The translations under genes were made by a program, and so were the position numbers. Below are positions 29,875 through 39,794 of a stretch of DNA of 64,000 nucleotides, piece by piece. Source of the stretch: Streptococcus pseudopneumoniae (GTDB lineage: Bacteria > Bacillota > Bacilli > Lactobacillales > Streptococcaceae). A model generated the notes under the pieces. It was not told where the DNA came from. It worked only from the letters and a program-made list of their open reading frames with translations, and ran no database searches. Where the stretch lies: positions 1 through 64,000 of the forward strand of contig NZ_JVFV01000009.1 in assembly GCF_001073085.1 (NCBI RefSeq), given 5' to 3'. The first letter of the stretch is position 1, and the number at the start of each line of letters is the position of its first letter.

Positions 29875-29972
29875 CTAATGAAATTCAAATTTTGAAATAA
29901 TAAATCAATTTTTCACGGTACTCCCATTTTATCATAAAAGTCAAATAAATTCACGGATATTCTACAAAATCT

Positions 29973-30002
29973 AAAAAGAACTTAACAGTGATTGTTAAGT
30001 TC
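29973..30002 (-). terminator. Terminator of the 30.0-32.0 kb minus-strand operon
   Basis: GAACTTAACA (29978-29987) and TGTTAAGTTC (29993-30002) form a perfect ten-pair stem, followed on the minus strand by TTTTTAG. The stem overlaps the stop codon of the phosphatase gene. Confidence 0.9.
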
Positions 30003-30627
30003 AGTTATTATCTTGATAAGAAGTGTCGTTCCAGACTATGAGGTTGAAGTTTGTAAAGTCTTGGGTTTCCAGAATAGTAACACTAGCATTTGCTAGACCC
30101 CCATCTTTTCTAAGTAGCGGAGTATCATATCCTAGAAGAGTTCGAATACTGGCTGTGAGATTGGCTCCGTGACCAACAATCATGACATGTTCAAAAGGTT
30201 TGGACTCTAATGATTTGATAAATTGAGTGGTACGCTGAGTTGTTTGATAGACAGACTCTGCACCAAACATAGTCGAATCAAACTTAGCTAGATTAGTACG
30301 AAAAGCTTTTAATTGCTCGGGATAGATGGCTTCTAAGGTTGCAAATTTTGCACCTTCAAGTTTTCCAAGTTGCCATTCTCTTAGTGAGGGTATCTCTTCT
30401 AATGGACAGCTGTTTTTCAGTTGACTTTGGATAATTTGAGCAGAAGTTTTAGCCCGAGGAAGATCACTAGAATAAATCACATCAAATGGAGTTTCTTGGA
30501 GATACTGCCCCAATTTTTTTAAGGTCTCAATGGATTCCTCAAGGAGTGGAGAGTCACCACTTGCTCCTTGAAAACGTCCCTCAAGATTCCAAAGTGTTTT
30601 ACCGTGACGAATAAAATAGAATTTCAT
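30001..30627 (-). CDS. Histidine phosphatase family protein (phosphoglycerate mutase-like)
   Basis: 208 residues. FYFIRHGKT at the N terminus carries the phospho-His of the RHG motif, YSSDLPRAKTSA the second Arg, and MIVGHGANL (about 148-156) the second catalytic His. This is the cofactor-dependent phosphoglycerate mutase/phosphatase superfamily; the length and divergent middle suggest a phosphatase, substrate unknown. It overlaps the preceding gene by four bases (ATGA), so the two are translationally coupled. Confidence 0.88.
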   Translation of the reverse strand: MKFYFIRHGKTLWNLEGRFQGASGDSPLLEESIETLKKLGQYLQETPFDVIYSSDLPRAKTSAQIIQSQLKNSCPLEEIPSLREWQLGKLEGAKFATLEAIYPEQLKAFRTNLAKFDSTMFGAESVYQTTQRTTQFIKSLESKPFEHVMIVGHGANLTASIRTLLGYDTPLLRKDGGLANASVTILETQDFTNFNLIVWNDTSYQDNN

Positions 30628-31109
30628 GTGTTACTTGCCTCCAAGATATCTGCAAATTCAGCTTTAACAAAGGTTGCTAGATCTTGAGGGTTGATAATGA
30701 TACTATGGCCTACTTCCCCTGCGGAAACAATCATTTCCTTCAGTTGAAGAGCAGTTTGATCGATAAAGATAGGATAGTTATGTTTTTGACGAATCCCAAC
30801 TGGATTATTGGCACCGTGGATATAGCCTGTTGTTTTTTCTAGGTCTTTTTGTGGAATCATGCTGACTTTCTTATTACCAGAAATCTTAGCCAGTTTCTTT
30901 TCAGAAAGATGTTCAGTGATAGGAAGGATGCCGATAATGGGTCCAGTCTTATCTCCCAGAAGTGCTAAAGTCTTAAAAATCTGACTCTTTTCATAACCTT
31001 GAGGCATCTCACCTTCCAGTGCATTAATTTGAATACCTGTATGGTTTATTCCTGCTTTGGTTAAAATTTGTTGAACCAAAGTTTTCTTGACTTTTACTTT
31101 TTTTGCCAT
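30624..31109 (-). CDS. ybaK: YbaK/EbsC-family Cys-tRNA(Pro) deacylase
   Basis: 161 residues of the YbaK/ProX editing family. The conserved Lys/Gly face is visible in GNKKVSMIPQKDLEKTTGYIHGANNPVGI (read in two parts about 87-115), and FIDQTAL and VSAGEVGHSI complete the fold. Such proteins hydrolyse tRNA-Pro mischarged with Cys. The basic N-terminal MAKKVKVKKT may contact tRNA. It overlaps the gene before by one base (TAATG) and the phosphatase after by four. Confidence 0.88.
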   Translation of the reverse strand: MAKKVKVKKTLVQQILTKAGINHTGIQINALEGEMPQGYEKSQIFKTLALLGDKTGPIIGILPITEHLSEKKLAKISGNKKVSMIPQKDLEKTTGYIHGANNPVGIRQKHNYPIFIDQTALQLKEMIVSAGEVGHSIIINPQDLATFVKAEFADILEASNT

Positions 31110-31951
31110 TATTTATACTTATCCTCCAATTGACTCATCCAGATTCCCAACCAAATCCCTAGTGCAAAGAAGAAAGCAATCAGTACATATGAAACTAGAG
31201 ACAAACCACTGTAACTGATACTTTCAGCATTGCCAGCGTTTGGAATAAGGATCAATAGAGTACTTGATAGTACAATTCCAATGATAAAATGATACACACG
31301 TGAGTGATAAAGGCGAAGAGCATAGTCCATGAATTTTGAGAAGATAATCAGAGTGATAAGAAGTCCGATCCCAATTGGTAAGAAGGTTCCTAACAAATCA
31401 AAAGTCTTGAACCCTGTTAACATAGGGCCATAAAGACCAAGAATCAAGAGAAGATTGGAAGGACTAAGTCCTGGAACCAAAATTCCAAGCGCCAACAAAC
31501 AACCAGCCAGTGTAAAGTTAAGGAAGCTTGCAGATAGAGAACCAACTACAAAATTCAAGGCGTAGAGGGCAAGACCTGAGATGATGAAGGTTACCCAAAA
31601 CCATATGTGGTCAACCTTATCTCTATCAGAATCACGAGTTGATTCTTTGACAAGACTTGGGATGGTACCAATGATAGCTCCAGCAAAACTCCACAATACA
31701 TAAACTTGATAATTTTCTAAAAGATACTCAATTGGATAAGAGAAAAGTCCGATGCCCAGTAACATCCCAATACCGACAGGAAGGAAAAAGAGCACATCTT
31801 CTTTTAAATTCTTAAAAGGATGGGCAAGAAAACGAATCATTCTCTCATAAATTCCCAAGATAGCGGCAAGAACGCCACCAGAAATCCCTGGTAGAATGAA
31901 ACCTAGGGCGATTACAATTCCTTTAATAATTTTTGATAGCCATGATAACAT
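31109..31951 (-). CDS. DUF368 membrane protein, probable polyprenyl-phosphate transporter
   Basis: 280 residues with about eight membrane helices. Two related motifs, GFILPGISGGVLAAILGIYE (about 17-36) and GILVPGLSPSNLLLILGLYG (about 156-175), show the internal duplication of DUF368. Members of this family (PopT) have been shown to return undecaprenyl phosphate across the membrane for envelope synthesis. By that knowledge this gene would recycle the lipid carrier used for peptidoglycan and teichoic acid. It leads a tight three-gene minus-strand operon with ybaK and a histidine phosphatase; the link among the three functions is not obvious. Confidence 0.87.
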   Translation of the reverse strand: MLSWLSKIIKGIVIALGFILPGISGGVLAAILGIYERMIRFLAHPFKNLKEDVLFFLPVGIGMLLGIGLFSYPIEYLLENYQVYVLWSFAGAIIGTIPSLVKESTRDSDRDKVDHIWFWVTFIISGLALYALNFVVGSLSASFLNFTLAGCLLALGILVPGLSPSNLLLILGLYGPMLTGFKTFDLLGTFLPIGIGLLITLIIFSKFMDYALRLYHSRVYHFIIGIVLSSTLLILIPNAGNAESISYSGLSLVSYVLIAFFFALGIWLGIWMSQLEDKYK

Positions 31952-32016
31952 AGAGGGCCTCCGAGATTTATATTCTATATAGATAAAACAGTGATTTAAT
32001 ACTGAAAAATAAAGAA

Positions 32017-32047
32017 AAGCAAGCAGAAAGCAATGCCTGACTTGCTT
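32017..32047 (-). terminator. Terminator of the GH25 gene
   Basis: AAGCAAG (32017-32023) pairs with CTTGCTT (32041-32047), extended inward by CAG/CTG with one bulge. The minus-strand side continues TTCTTTATTTTT. Confidence 0.7.
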
Positions 32048-32060
32048 ATGGTGATAGTGA

Positions 32061-32864
32061 TTAAGGATTCAAAAACAGTTTTCTAAAGGTTTCTTCCTTG
32101 TTCTTTGATGAAGAAATAAGGTTCAAATCGAGGTGATGTTCAAATCCACCAAGATTTCCATGTGAAGTGTATTGGTGAAGATCATAGTCAAGATCTGTTT
32201 TTGGAGCACTTTCATAGTAACCTGAGTTGGTTCCATAGGAAGGTATCCAGATAGCCGAGTAATTATCAACGCTGATACTATGTTCCTCCATAAAGTAAAC
32301 ACCAACATAGATACCAATATTTTTTGCTCCCAATGAAGCTAATTTGGCACGAAAGGCCTCAACTCCCTGATTCATGTCAGACATAGTCTTTGCTTCAACA
32401 TCAAGCCAATAGTAGCTAGGATTGTAAGGAGAAGCGGCGTTATAGAAGGCTTCAGCAGCTTTTTCCATTTCTTCGACATTTTTTCCAGCTACATAGGCGT
32501 AAACAGCAACTGGAACATTTCGTTTTTGGAATTCAGTGATATGTTCTTTATAAGCCTTATCGACTCCATTTTTGAATGAAGCATCGTTTTCATCAATAGA
32601 AACTTGAGCTCCACTATGAACCCGAACAATCGCACCTGAAATATTTTGAGTTAAGGTGTCATAATTAATCTCAGATGGTCTTTGCCAGCCAGAAACATCA
32701 ATAATCGGCTTGTTGATATTATGTAAAGCTTGAGTTTCTACTTGAACTGGATTTTGCTTTGTTTTGACTGGATGGTCTTCAAACTTGGGTCTGTTAATGA
32801 TTAAAATACCCACGATAGTCGCTAATACAGTAAAAATAAAAACAGGATTTATTTTCTTTCTCAT
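32061..32864 (-). CDS. GH25-family lysozyme with N-terminal membrane anchor
   Basis: 267 residues. A basic start and one hydrophobic helix (PVFIFTVLATIVGILII, about 7-23) give a signal anchor, then a glycoside hydrolase 25 domain: IIDVSGWQ (about 54-61), AIVRVHSG, VAVYAYVAG, YYWLDVEAKT with the catalytic acid pair, and DLHQYTSHG. GH25 enzymes cut the MurNAc-GlcNAc bond. There is no choline-binding repeat, so it is likely membrane-held and housekeeping or remodelling rather than a released lysin. The start has no ribosome site; the promoter -10 abuts it. Confidence 0.9.
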   Translation of the reverse strand: MRKKINPVFIFTVLATIVGILIINRPKFEDHPVKTKQNPVQVETQALHNINKPIIDVSGWQRPSEINYDTLTQNISGAIVRVHSGAQVSIDENDASFKNGVDKAYKEHITEFQKRNVPVAVYAYVAGKNVEEMEKAAEAFYNAASPYNPSYYWLDVEAKTMSDMNQGVEAFRAKLASLGAKNIGIYVGVYFMEEHSISVDNYSAIWIPSYGTNSGYYESAPKTDLDYDLHQYTSHGNLGGFEHHLDLNLISSSKNKEETFRKLFLNP

Positions 32865-32872
32865 ACTTTTAT

Positions 32873-32901
32873 AGTGTATCGTAAATGGTGAAAAAAATCA
32901 A
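32873..32901 (-). promoter_or_regulatory. Promoter adjoining the GH25 start codon
   Basis: On the minus strand TTGATT (32901-32896), 17 bases, TACACT (32878-32873). ATG begins eight bases later at 32864, with no Shine-Dalgarno sequence. Confidence 0.55.
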
Positions 32902-32980
32902 AAAAAAATACTCGAAATCATGTAGAGAATGCGATGTTTTAAAGCATTTGCCCTCTTTTGTGTTTGAATGAACAAATTTA

Positions 32981-32989
32981 TGATATAAT
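32981..32989 (+). promoter_or_regulatory. glmU operon promoter, extended -10
   Basis: TGATATAAT at 32981-32989. The start codon is 31 bases downstream behind AGAGAAA, a weak ribosome site. Confidence 0.7.
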
Positions 32990-32993
32990 ATAA

Positions 32994-34400
<1,407 letters not shown>

Positions 34401-34409
34401 GAGCTAACG

Positions 34410-34973
34410 ATGGAATTCGAAGAAAAGACTATAAGTCGTAAAGAAATCTATAAAGGACCAATCTTCCAATTGGTTCAAGACCAGGTTGAACTACCTTCTG
34501 GCAAAGGTAGAGCGCAACGTGATTTGATTTTCCACAATGGAGCAGTTTGTGTCCTTGCAGTCACTCCAGAAAATAAGATTGTCCTTGTTAAACAATATCG
34601 CAAGGCAATTGAAAAAATCTCTTATGAAATTCCTGCAGGTAAACTTGAAATCGGGGAGAATGCAGATCCAGAAGCAGCAGCCCTTCGTGAGTTAGAGGAA
34701 GAGGCAGCCTATACTGGAAAATTAAGCCTTCTCTATGATTTTTACTCAGCGATTGGATTTTGTAACGAGCGCTTAAAACTTTACTTGGCAAGCGATTTGA
34801 CAAAAGTTGAAAATCCTCGTCCTCAGGATGAAGATGAGACTTTGGAGTTGCTTGAAGTCAATCTTGACCAAGCTAAAGCACTGATCCAGTCAGGAGATAT
34901 TTGTGATGCCAAGACCATCATGGCTATCCAGTACTGGGAATTACAAAAAAATAGTGGAGGAACCCATGGGTAA
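34410..34973 (+). CDS. nudF: NUDIX hydrolase, ADP-ribose pyrophosphatase type
   Basis: 187 residues. The Nudix box runs from [19 protein letters not shown] to EEEAAYTG: the metal-binding REL-EE is intact, but the usual Gly after EE is Ala. VCVLAVTP and EIPAGKLE match ADP-ribose pyrophosphatases. It probably hydrolyses ADP-ribose to AMP and ribose 5-phosphate. It overlaps macP by eight bases. Confidence 0.87.
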   Translation: MEFEEKTISRKEIYKGPIFQLVQDQVELPSGKGRAQRDLIFHNGAVCVLAVTPENKIVLVKQYRKAIEKISYEIPAGKLEIGENADPEAAALRELEEEAAYTGKLSLLYDFYSAIGFCNERLKLYLASDLTKVENPRPQDEDETLELLEVNLDQAKALIQSGDICDAKTIMAIQYWELQKNSGGTHG

Positions 34974-35277
34974 ACCTTTATTAACAGATGAAATGATTGA
35001 ACGTGCCAATCGAGGAGAGGACATCTCGGGTCCTCCCTTGCTAGATGATGAGGAAACTAAGATTTTACCGACTTCTTCTCAAAATTTTGGCTATTCACGA
35101 ACCAGAGATCATAGTTTTAGCCAGGATACACTGACCATCGAAGTTGAACCTTCTATTCACAAAAGTCGTCGGATTGAAAATACTAAGAGAAATGTCTTTA
35201 ATTCTAAATTGAATAAAATTCTATTTGCAGTTATTTTTCTCTTGATTTTGTTGATTCTAGCAATGAGATTTATTTAA
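34966..35277 (+). CDS. macP: MacP, activator of penicillin-binding protein 2a
   Basis: 103 residues. An acidic cytosolic part begins [18 protein letters not shown] and continues [15 protein letters not shown], then a basic stretch and one C-terminal membrane helix (about 84-102). The N terminus closely matches pneumococcal MacP, a StkP substrate that switches on the class A synthase PBP2a; the phosphorylated Thr is probably the one in DDEETK (Thr-31 here). I choose ATG 34966 behind GGAGG. The position between nudF and mtnN agrees with the pneumococcal order as I recall it. Confidence 0.88.
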   Translation: MGKPLLTDEMIERANRGEDISGPPLLDDEETKILPTSSQNFGYSRTRDHSFSQDTLTIEVEPSIHKSRRIENTKRNVFNSKLNKILFAVIFLLILLILAMRFI

Positions 35278-35287
35278 GGGGTCTATC

Positions 35288-35983
35288 ATGAAAATTGGAA
35301 TTATAGCAGCTATGCCAGAAGAGCTAGTTTACTTGATTCAACACTTGGACGATGCCAGCGAAGAAAAGGTTCTGGGAAACAGCTATCATACTGGTAAGAT
35401 TGGTTCTGTCGAGCTTGTACTTGTAGAGAGTGGAATCGGAAAAGTCATGTCTGCTATGAGTGTCGCTATCTTAGCGGATCACTTTCAGGTGGATGCAGTG
35501 ATTAATACTGGATCTGCTGGTGCAGTGGCAAATGGGATTGCAGTAGGCGATGTAGTGATTGCAGACAAGCTTGCCTATCACGATGTTGATGTGACTGCCT
35601 TTGGCTATGATTACGGTCAAATGGCTCAACAGCCTCTCTATTTTGAATCAGACAAAAAGTTTATCAGTTTGATTCAAGAGAGTTTGTCTAAACTGGAACA
35701 AACTTGGCATTTAGGTTTAATTGCGACAGGAGACAGTTTTGTTGCTGGAGAAGATAAAATCAAAGCGATAAAAGAGCACTTCCCTCAAGTTCTTGCTGTA
35801 GAGATGGAAGGGGCAGCTATTGCTCAAGCAGCTCACGCTTTGAACCTACCTTTCTTAGTCGTTCGTGCCATGAGTGACAATGCCAACCATGAAGCATCCG
35901 TTTCCTTTGATGAATTTATCGTAGAAGCAGGACGTCGTTCTGCCCAAGCCCTAATGACGCTTTTGCAGTCTATAAAGGATTAA
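35288..35983 (+). CDS. mtnN: 5'-methylthioadenosine/S-adenosylhomocysteine nucleosidase
   Basis: 231 residues. IGIIAAMPEEL at the N terminus carries the catalytic Glu. VINTGSAGAVA (about 77) binds phosphate/sugar, AVEMEGAAIAQAA (about 171) holds the substrate Met-Glu, and VVRAMSDNAN the catalytic Asp. It cleaves SAH and MTA, recycling methylation by-products and giving the precursor of autoinducer-2. Also called pfs. Last gene of the glmU run. Confidence 0.96.
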   Translation: MKIGIIAAMPEELVYLIQHLDDASEEKVLGNSYHTGKIGSVELVLVESGIGKVMSAMSVAILADHFQVDAVINTGSAGAVANGIAVGDVVIADKLAYHDVDVTAFGYDYGQMAQQPLYFESDKKFISLIQESLSKLEQTWHLGLIATGDSFVAGEDKIKAIKEHFPQVLAVEMEGAAIAQAAHALNLPFLVVRAMSDNANHEASVSFDEFIVEAGRRSAQALMTLLQSIKD

Positions 35984-35996
35984 TAGAATAATTACT

Positions 35997-36024
35997 AAGA
36001 ACACTCATCCAGTGTTCTTTTCTT
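35997..36024 (+). terminator. Terminator of the glmU-mtnN operon
   Basis: AAGAACACT (35997-36005), loop CATCC, AGTGTTCTT (36011-36019), then T-rich. Confidence 0.9.
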
Positions 36025-36043
36025 GTATAATCTTCTAAAGTAG

Positions 36044-36090
36044 TCAGAAGGCTTCTGAGAAAAGTTATTTTCAAACTTTTTTGATATAAT
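36044..36090 (+). promoter_or_regulatory. pcrA promoter with upstream palindrome
   Basis: TGATATAAT (TATAAT at 36085-36090) is an extended -10. TCAGAAG-G-CTTCTGA at 36044-36058 is a perfect 7+1+7 palindrome upstream of the -35 region, possibly an operator. No factor is assigned. Confidence 0.55.
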
Positions 36091-36123
36091 AGAAACATTG
36101 ACTTGAAGAATAAGGAAGAGAAA

Positions 36124-38412
36124 ATGAACGAATTATTAAAGGGAATGAATGAACGTCAAGCTGAGGCTGTTCAAACGACTGAAGGTCCGTTGCTGATCAT
36201 GGCGGGTGCTGGATCTGGTAAGACTCGTGTTTTAACCCACCGTATTGCCTACTTAATTGATGAAAAGATGGTAAACCCATGGAATATCTTGGCCATTACC
36301 TTTACCAATAAGGCTGCGCGTGAAATGAAGGAGCGTGCTTATGGACTTAATCCAGCTACTCAGGATTGTTTGATCGCTACCTTCCACTCTATGTGCGTGC
36401 GTATCCTACGGCGCGATGCGGACCACATTGGCTACAATCGCAATTTCACGATTGTGGATCCAGGGGAGCAGCGGACGCTCATGAAACGTATTCTCAAGCA
36501 GTTGAACTTGGATCCTAAAAAATGGAATGAACGCACCATTTTGGGAACTATCTCCAATGCTAAGAATGATCTGATTGACGATGTGGCTTATGCTGCCCAG
36601 GCAGGAGATATGTACACACAAATTGTAGCTAAGTGTTATTCGGCTTATCAGAAAGAACTTCGTCAGTCAGAGTCGGTGGACTTTGATGATTTAATCATGT
36701 TGACCTTGCGTCTCTTTGACCAAAATCCTGATGTTTTGACTTATTATCAGCAGAAGTTCCAGTACATCCACGTTGATGAGTATCAAGATACCAACCATGC
36801 CCAGTATCAATTAGTTAAACTCCTGGCTTCACGCTTTCAAAATATCTGTGTAGTTGGGGATGCAGACCAGTCTATCTATGGTTGGCGTGGTGCTGATATG
36901 CAGAATATCTTGGACTTTGAGAAGGATTATCCTCAAGTCAAGGTTGTTTTGTTGGAGGAAAATTACCGCTCAACCAAGACCATCCTCCAAGCAGCTAATG
37001 ATGTCATCAAAAACAATAAAAATCGCCGTCCTAAGAATCTCTGGACTCAAAATGCGGATGGGGAACAGATTGTCTACTATCGTGCTAATGATGAACAAGA
37101 CGAGGCAGTCTTTGTAGCCAAAACCATTGATGAACTTGGTCGAAGCCAAAACTTCCTCCACAAGGACTTTGCAGTTCTTTACCGTACTAATGCCCAATCT
37201 CGTACGATTGAAGAAGCTTTGCTTAAGTCCAATATTCCTTATACCATGGTTGGTGGAACAAAATTCTACAGCCGTAAGGAAATTCGTGATATTATCGCTT
37301 ATCTGAATCTCATTGCCAATTTGAGTGACAATATCAGTTTTGAACGCATTATCAATGAACCAAAGCGTGGAATTGGCCCAGGTACTGTTGAGAAGATTCG
37401 TGATTTTGCTAATTTGCAAGAAATGTCTATGCTAGATGCTTCAGCTAACATCATGTTATCAGGAATTAAAGGTAAGGCAGCCCAGTCTATCTGGGATTTT
37501 GCCAATATGATTCTTGATTTACGGGAGCAACTGGATCAATTAAGCATTACTGAGTTAGTAGAAACAGTATTGGAAAAGACAGGATACGTGGATATTCTCA
37601 ATGCCCAGGCGACTTTGGAAAGCAAGGCTCGGGTTGAAAATATCGAGGAGTTCCTTTCTGTTACCAAGAATTTCGATGATAACCCAGATAATCAAGAAGA
37701 GGAAACTGGACTGGATAAACTCAGTCGCTTCCTCAATGACTTGGCCTTGATTGCAGATACAGACTCTGGCAGTCAGGAAACATCAGAAGTAACCTTGATG
37801 ACGCTCCATGCTGCCAAGGGACTGGAGTTTCCAGTTGTATTCTTGATTGGGATGGAAGAAAATGTCTTTCCACTTAGTCGTGCAGCAGAAGATGTGGACG
37901 AACTAGAAGAGGAACGCCGTTTGGCCTATGTAGGAATCACGCGCGCCGAGAAAATTCTCTATTTGACTAATGCTAACTCACGCTTGCTGTTTGGTCGAAC
38001 GAACTATAATCGCCCAACACGCTTTATCAATGAGATTAGTTCAGATTTGTTAACTTATCAAGGTTTGGCTCGTCCAGCTAATAGTAGCTTCAAAGCATCT
38101 TATAGCAGTGGTGGTGTCGCCTTTGGTCAAGGCATGAGCCTAGCTCAAGCTCTACAAGATCGCAAACGCAATGCAGCACCAAGATCCATTGACTCAAAAG
38201 GACTACCTTTTGGACAATTTGCTACTGGATCAAAATCAACTTCAAGTGAAACCAGCTGGTCTATTGGTGATATTGCCCTTCATAAAAAATGGGGTGAAGG
38301 GACTGTCCTTGAAGTATCAGGTAGTGGATCAACACAGGAACTAAAAATCAACTTCCCAGAAGTCGGTTTGAAAAAACTTTTGGCCAGTGTTGCACCGATT
38401 GAGAAAAAGTAA
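36124..38412 (+). CDS. pcrA: ATP-dependent DNA helicase PcrA
   Basis: 762 residues, superfamily 1A. Motif I MAGAGSGKTRVLTHRI (about 33-48), Ia [87 protein letters not shown]. The C-terminal tail ends in a Tudor-like module (IALHKKWGEGTVLEV) known to bind RNA polymerase in PcrA. It acts in replication restart, repair and transcription-replication conflict. I take ATG 36124 after AAGGAAG. Ends at a T-rich hairpin. Confidence 0.96.
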   Translation: MNELLKGMNERQAEAVQTTEGPLLIMAGAGSGKTRVLTHRIAYLIDEKMVNPWNILAITFTNKAAREMKERAYGLNPATQDCLIATFHSMCVRILRRDADHIGYNRNFTIVDPGEQRTLMKRILKQLNLDPKKWNERTILGTISNAKNDLIDDVAYAAQAGDMYTQIVAKCYSAYQKELRQSESVDFDDLIMLTLRLFDQNPDVLTYYQQKFQYIHVDEYQDTNHAQYQLVKLLASRFQNICVVGDADQSIYGWRGADMQNILDFEKDYPQVKVVLLEENYRSTKTILQAANDVIKNNKNRRPKNLWTQNADGEQIVYYRANDEQDEAVFVAKTIDELGRSQNFLHKDFAVLYRTNAQSRTIEEALLKSNIPYTMVGGTKFYSRKEIRDIIAYLNLIANLSDNISFERIINEPKRGIGPGTVEKIRDFANLQEMSMLDASANIMLSGIKGKAAQSIWDFANMILDLREQLDQLSITELVETVLEKTGYVDILNAQATLESKARVENIEEFLSVTKNFDDNPDNQEEETGLDKLSRFLNDLALIADTDSGSQETSEVTLMTLHAAKGLEFPVVFLIGMEENVFPLSRAAEDVDELEEERRLAYVGITRAEKILYLTNANSRLLFGRTNYNRPTRFINEISSDLLTYQGLARPANSSFKASYSSGGVAFGQGMSLAQALQDRKRNAAPRSIDSKGLPFGQFATGSKSTSSETSWSIGDIALHKKWGEGTVLEVSGSGSTQELKINFPEVGLKKLLASVAPIEKK

Positions 38413-38433
38413 GTTATCTAAATGAATAAGATT

Positions 38434-38470
38434 GAGGTTGAGACAAAAGATTCCGACCTCACTTTTTATT
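38434..38470 (+). terminator. Terminator of pcrA
   Basis: GAGGTTG (38434-38440) pairs with CGACCTC (38454-38460, one wobble) over a 13-base loop, followed by CTTTTTATT. Confidence 0.7.
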
Positions 38471-38726
38471 AGCAATGAAACTTTGACGCGGTAGTTGATT
38501 GAACTTTTTGTTCGTCTTTTAGACTCCAAAAAAGCTCCTAATCATCCTCGCGGGGCTGGGACTACGAAATCGAGACTTTGTCTATTGATTTCTGTCCCAC
38601 CGCCATTTTTACGAATACTCTTATCACACTCTTGTGATAATTTACATTTTCATAACAAAAAGTTTTTTTGCTCACACGATTTTAAAAATAGTGTATAATT
38701 GAGACTGTTTTTGAAAGGAGAAGAAA
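38471..38726. other. Non-coding region with an imperfect hairpin and an 8-base palindrome
   Basis: No gene is seen. TGGGACTACGAAATCGA (about 38555-38571) is partly complementary to TTGATTTCTGTCCCA (about 38584-38598), a shape I associate with small intergenic repeats of mitis-group streptococci. TTATCACA (38621-38628) and TGTGATAA (38633-38640) form a perfect short hairpin. TATAAT at 38694-38699 with CTCACA 17 bases earlier is the probable promoter of the next gene. Confidence 0.5.
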
Positions 38727-38987
38727 ATGTCTGAAAAACAAATGAAAATTTTGGGTTGGATTGCAACCTTTATGTCTGTAATGATGTATGTCTCTTATAT
38801 TCCACAAATTATGAATAACCTTGCGGGTCAAAAAGGAAACTTTATCCAACCAGCAGTAGCTGCACTTAACTGCAGTCTTTGGGTTTACTACGGTCTCTTT
38901 AAAAAAGAACGTGATATTCCTTTGGCAGCAGCTAATGCACCAGGTATCATTTTTGGACTTATTACCGCATTGACAGCTTTAATTTAA
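38727..38987 (+). CDS. SemiSWEET sugar transporter
   Basis: 86 residues with three membrane helices. SYIPQIMNNL (about 24-33) holds the PQ-loop motif, and AALNCSLWVYYGLFKKERDIP is typical of the MtN3/SWEET half-transporters. These dimerise to make a sugar pathway. The sugar is unknown. It is a single-gene unit with its own promoter, AAAGGAG ribosome site and terminator. Confidence 0.9.
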   Translation: MSEKQMKILGWIATFMSVMMYVSYIPQIMNNLAGQKGNFIQPAVAALNCSLWVYYGLFKKERDIPLAAANAPGIIFGLITALTALI

Positions 38988-38998
38988 TATAGCTAATG

Positions 38999-39040
38999 AA
39001 CTCTTCTTCGTATTTAAGCATGAAGGAGAGTTTTTCTTTA
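38999..39040 (+). terminator. Terminator of the SemiSWEET gene
   Basis: An 11-pair stem, AACTCTTCTTC (38999-39009) with GAAGGAGAGTT (39022-39032), then a T-run. Confidence 0.88.
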
Positions 39041-39061
39041 TCCGAAATTCCTAAAAAAACA

Positions 39062-39070
39062 TGATATAAT
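39062..39070 (+). promoter_or_regulatory. Promoter of the two-component operon
   Basis: TGATATAAT (39062-39070), extended -10, 22 bases before the start codon. Confidence 0.7.
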
Positions 39071-39092
39071 ACTATTAGAAAGGTTGGTGTTT

Positions 39093-39794
39093 ATGGCTAG
39101 AATACTTATCGTTGAAGATAATAATGAGATTCAAGAAATTTTGAAAACTCTTCTTTCTGAGGAACATGAGGTGATTCAAGCTTTTTCTGGTACCGAAGGG
39201 ATGATTCGATTTGAGCAAGGTGGCATTGATCTAATCTTGTTAGATATTATGCTTCCAGGCAAAAATGGCGATCAAGTTTTAAAAGCCGTTAGAAAAGATA
39301 GCTCAGTTCCTGTCATCATGCTAACTGCCCTAAGTGATAAGAAGCTCATCAGCCAATATCTCTTAGATGGTGCCAATGATTATATCGTAAAGCCTTTTGA
39401 TTTGGATGAAGTTTTTGCTAGGGTTACGGTTCAATTACGTCAAAATAGTGATAAGCAATCAGCTGAAATCGAACATCCTAACAAGTTGATTCAACAGTTA
39501 AAAAATATTCAATTTGATGCAGATAGTTTTGAAATCAAAAATAGCCAGGAAACTATTCGCCTAGCTAAGAAAGAATGTTTGATTCTCCAAACCTTACTGG
39601 GATATCCTAAGAAAATTTTCACGAAAGAAGAACTCTATGAGCTGGTCTGGGAGGATACTTATTTACCAGGCGATAATACTCTCAACACTCATTTAAGTAA
39701 TCTCCGTAAAAAATTAGGCCAACTGGATCCAGAGCAAGAGTATATTGAGACTATCTGGGGAGTTGGTGTTCGGTTAAAAGGAGATGAGCAATGA
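39093..39794 (+). CDS. OmpR-family response regulator
   Basis: 233 residues. The receiver domain has ILIVEDNNE (acidic pocket), phospho-acceptor Asp-51 in LILLDIMLPG, and VKPFD with the conserved Lys. The winged-helix output domain (about 135-230) includes FTKEELYELVW and NTLNTHLSNLRKKL. ATG 39093 fits homologues; a TTG at 39084 is in frame. The stop overlaps the kinase start by four bases. Likely target: the ABC exporter genes at 40.7-42.4 kb, which have direct repeats upstream (42466-42502). Confidence 0.93.
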   Translation: MARILIVEDNNEIQEILKTLLSEEHEVIQAFSGTEGMIRFEQGGIDLILLDIMLPGKNGDQVLKAVRKDSSVPVIMLTALSDKKLISQYLLDGANDYIVKPFDLDEVFARVTVQLRQNSDKQSAEIEHPNKLIQQLKNIQFDADSFEIKNSQETIRLAKKECLILQTLLGYPKKIFTKEELYELVWEDTYLPGDNTLNTHLSNLRKKLGQLDPEQEYIETIWGVGVRLKGDEQ

